NCBI GenBank assembly: GCA_024654165.1
Contig: JANLIP010000117.1
Coordinates: 1-5,357, forward strand
Reading direction: 5' to 3'
DNA from: Candidatus Kaiserbacteria bacterium
GTDB lineage: Bacteria; Patescibacteriota; Minisyncoccia; Phycocordibacterales; UBA2100
DNA length: 5,357 nucleotides
Part shown: positions 5,213-5,357 of the stretch, in pieces
Position numbering within the stretch: position 1 is the first letter of the stretch
Layout of the letters: every line of letters begins with the position of its first letter
The notes under the pieces: model-generated
What the model was told of the DNA's origin: nothing
Database searches by the model: none
The model's input: only the letters and a program-made list of their open reading frames with translations
Position numbers and translations under genes: made by a program

Positions 5213-5238
5213 GCGGGTCCCAAATAATCAGGACCCGC
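5213..5238 (-). terminator. Hairpin terminator, better suited to minus-strand transcription
   Basis: GCGGGTCC (5213-5220) and GGACCCGC (5231-5238) form a perfect 8-bp GC-rich stem around a 10-nt loop. On the minus strand the stem is followed by TATTTTCTTT, a usable U-rich tract. On the plus strand it is followed by CGAAAAGAAAC, with no U-run. It therefore best ends a minus-strand gene entering from the right, although it lies only 9 bp after the exonuclease stop and could also stabilise that transcript's 3' end. Confidence 0.7.
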
Positions 5239-5276
5239 CGAAAAGAAACAAAAGAGCTGTCTGCACGTTGCTGACT

Positions 5277-5301
5277 CGCCGTCACATCACCGTTGACGGC
5301 G
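5277..5301. other. Strong GC-rich hairpin of unknown role
   Basis: CGCCGTCA (5277-5284) and TGACGGCG (5294-5301) form a perfect 8-bp stem around a 9-nt loop. GTCACA (5281-5286) can alternatively pair with TGTGAC (5306-5311), giving two mutually exclusive folds. No U-run follows on either strand, so it is not a classical terminator. Confidence 0.4.
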
Positions 5302-5357
5302 GCAGTGTGACGAATCCCGTGACTCCATAATTACTGAGCCTCAGGATGAGCGCATTG
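5282..5357 (-). CDS. Possible C-terminal tail of an unidentified minus-strand protein
   Basis: One minus-strand frame is open from the window edge for 24 codons, ending in TGA at 5282-5284; the other two minus frames stop within about 30 nt. The tail reads NALILRLSNYGV, then TGFVTLPPSTVM. I do not recognise it. A terminator-like hairpin facing the right way lies about 45 nt downstream, which supports a gene entering from the right. The open stretch is short enough to be chance. An alternative is a plus-strand start at ATG5346, of which only four codons are visible, with CATAAT at 5326-5331 upstream. Confidence 0.25.
   Translation of the reverse strand, partial: NALILRLSNYGVTGFVTLPPSTVM

Noticed and set aside
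5293..5331. Plus-strand promoter TTGACG ... CATAAT
   Set aside because: The spacing between the two boxes is 27 bp, too long for a standard promoter, and the -35-like box is part of a hairpin stem.

Overview
The window reads as ordinary chromosome from a small-genome bacterium. The best guess is a member of the Patescibacteria/CPR, most likely Parcubacteria-like. This rests on several inferences: the short, tightly packed genes; no convincing Shine-Dalgarno sequence at any start; -10 boxes only 6-8 nt from four start codons, as expected for leaderless mRNAs; a thioredoxin domain of the VKOR-associated type; and heptanucleotide arrays in gene spacers. All reading frames fit standard stop usage. 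No mobile element, CRISPR array, rRNA or tRNA is visible.

Layout. Bases 1-908 (minus strand) hold a thiol-oxidation pair: a membrane-anchored thioredoxin-like protein (531-908), then a DsbB-family quinone-linked oxidase (437 down to 1) cut by the window edge. Their 93-bp spacer carries two inverted arrays of CTAG repeated exactly every 7 bp. A 59-bp divergent promoter region separates this pair from a P1B-type heavy-metal ATPase (968-2740, plus). The ATPase meets a small SET-domain methyltransferase-like gene (2737-3162, minus) tail to tail with a 4-bp overlap. A second divergent region (3163-3292) carries two promoters that are near-copies of each other in inverted orientation, one for the SET gene and one for histidyl-tRNA synthetase (3293-4555, plus). 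After hisS comes a 7-bp-periodic CTAC array running into the start codon of a DEDDy-type 3'-5' exonuclease-like gene (4629-5204, plus). The right end holds a hairpin whose U-rich side fits a minus-strand terminator, a second strong hairpin, and possibly the tail of a minus-strand gene.

How the parts work together. The thioredoxin-like protein and DsbB-like oxidase form a plausible extracytoplasmic disulfide-forming relay. The metal ATPase next door exports or imports a soft metal of unknown identity and may be co-located for envelope or thiol homeostasis, but that link is only positional. hisS and the exonuclease look like housekeeping genes in one transcription unit. The most unusual signals are non-coding: the heptad arrays, which sit directly before the second gene of each putative operon, and the near-duplicate inverted promoters between the SET gene and hisS.
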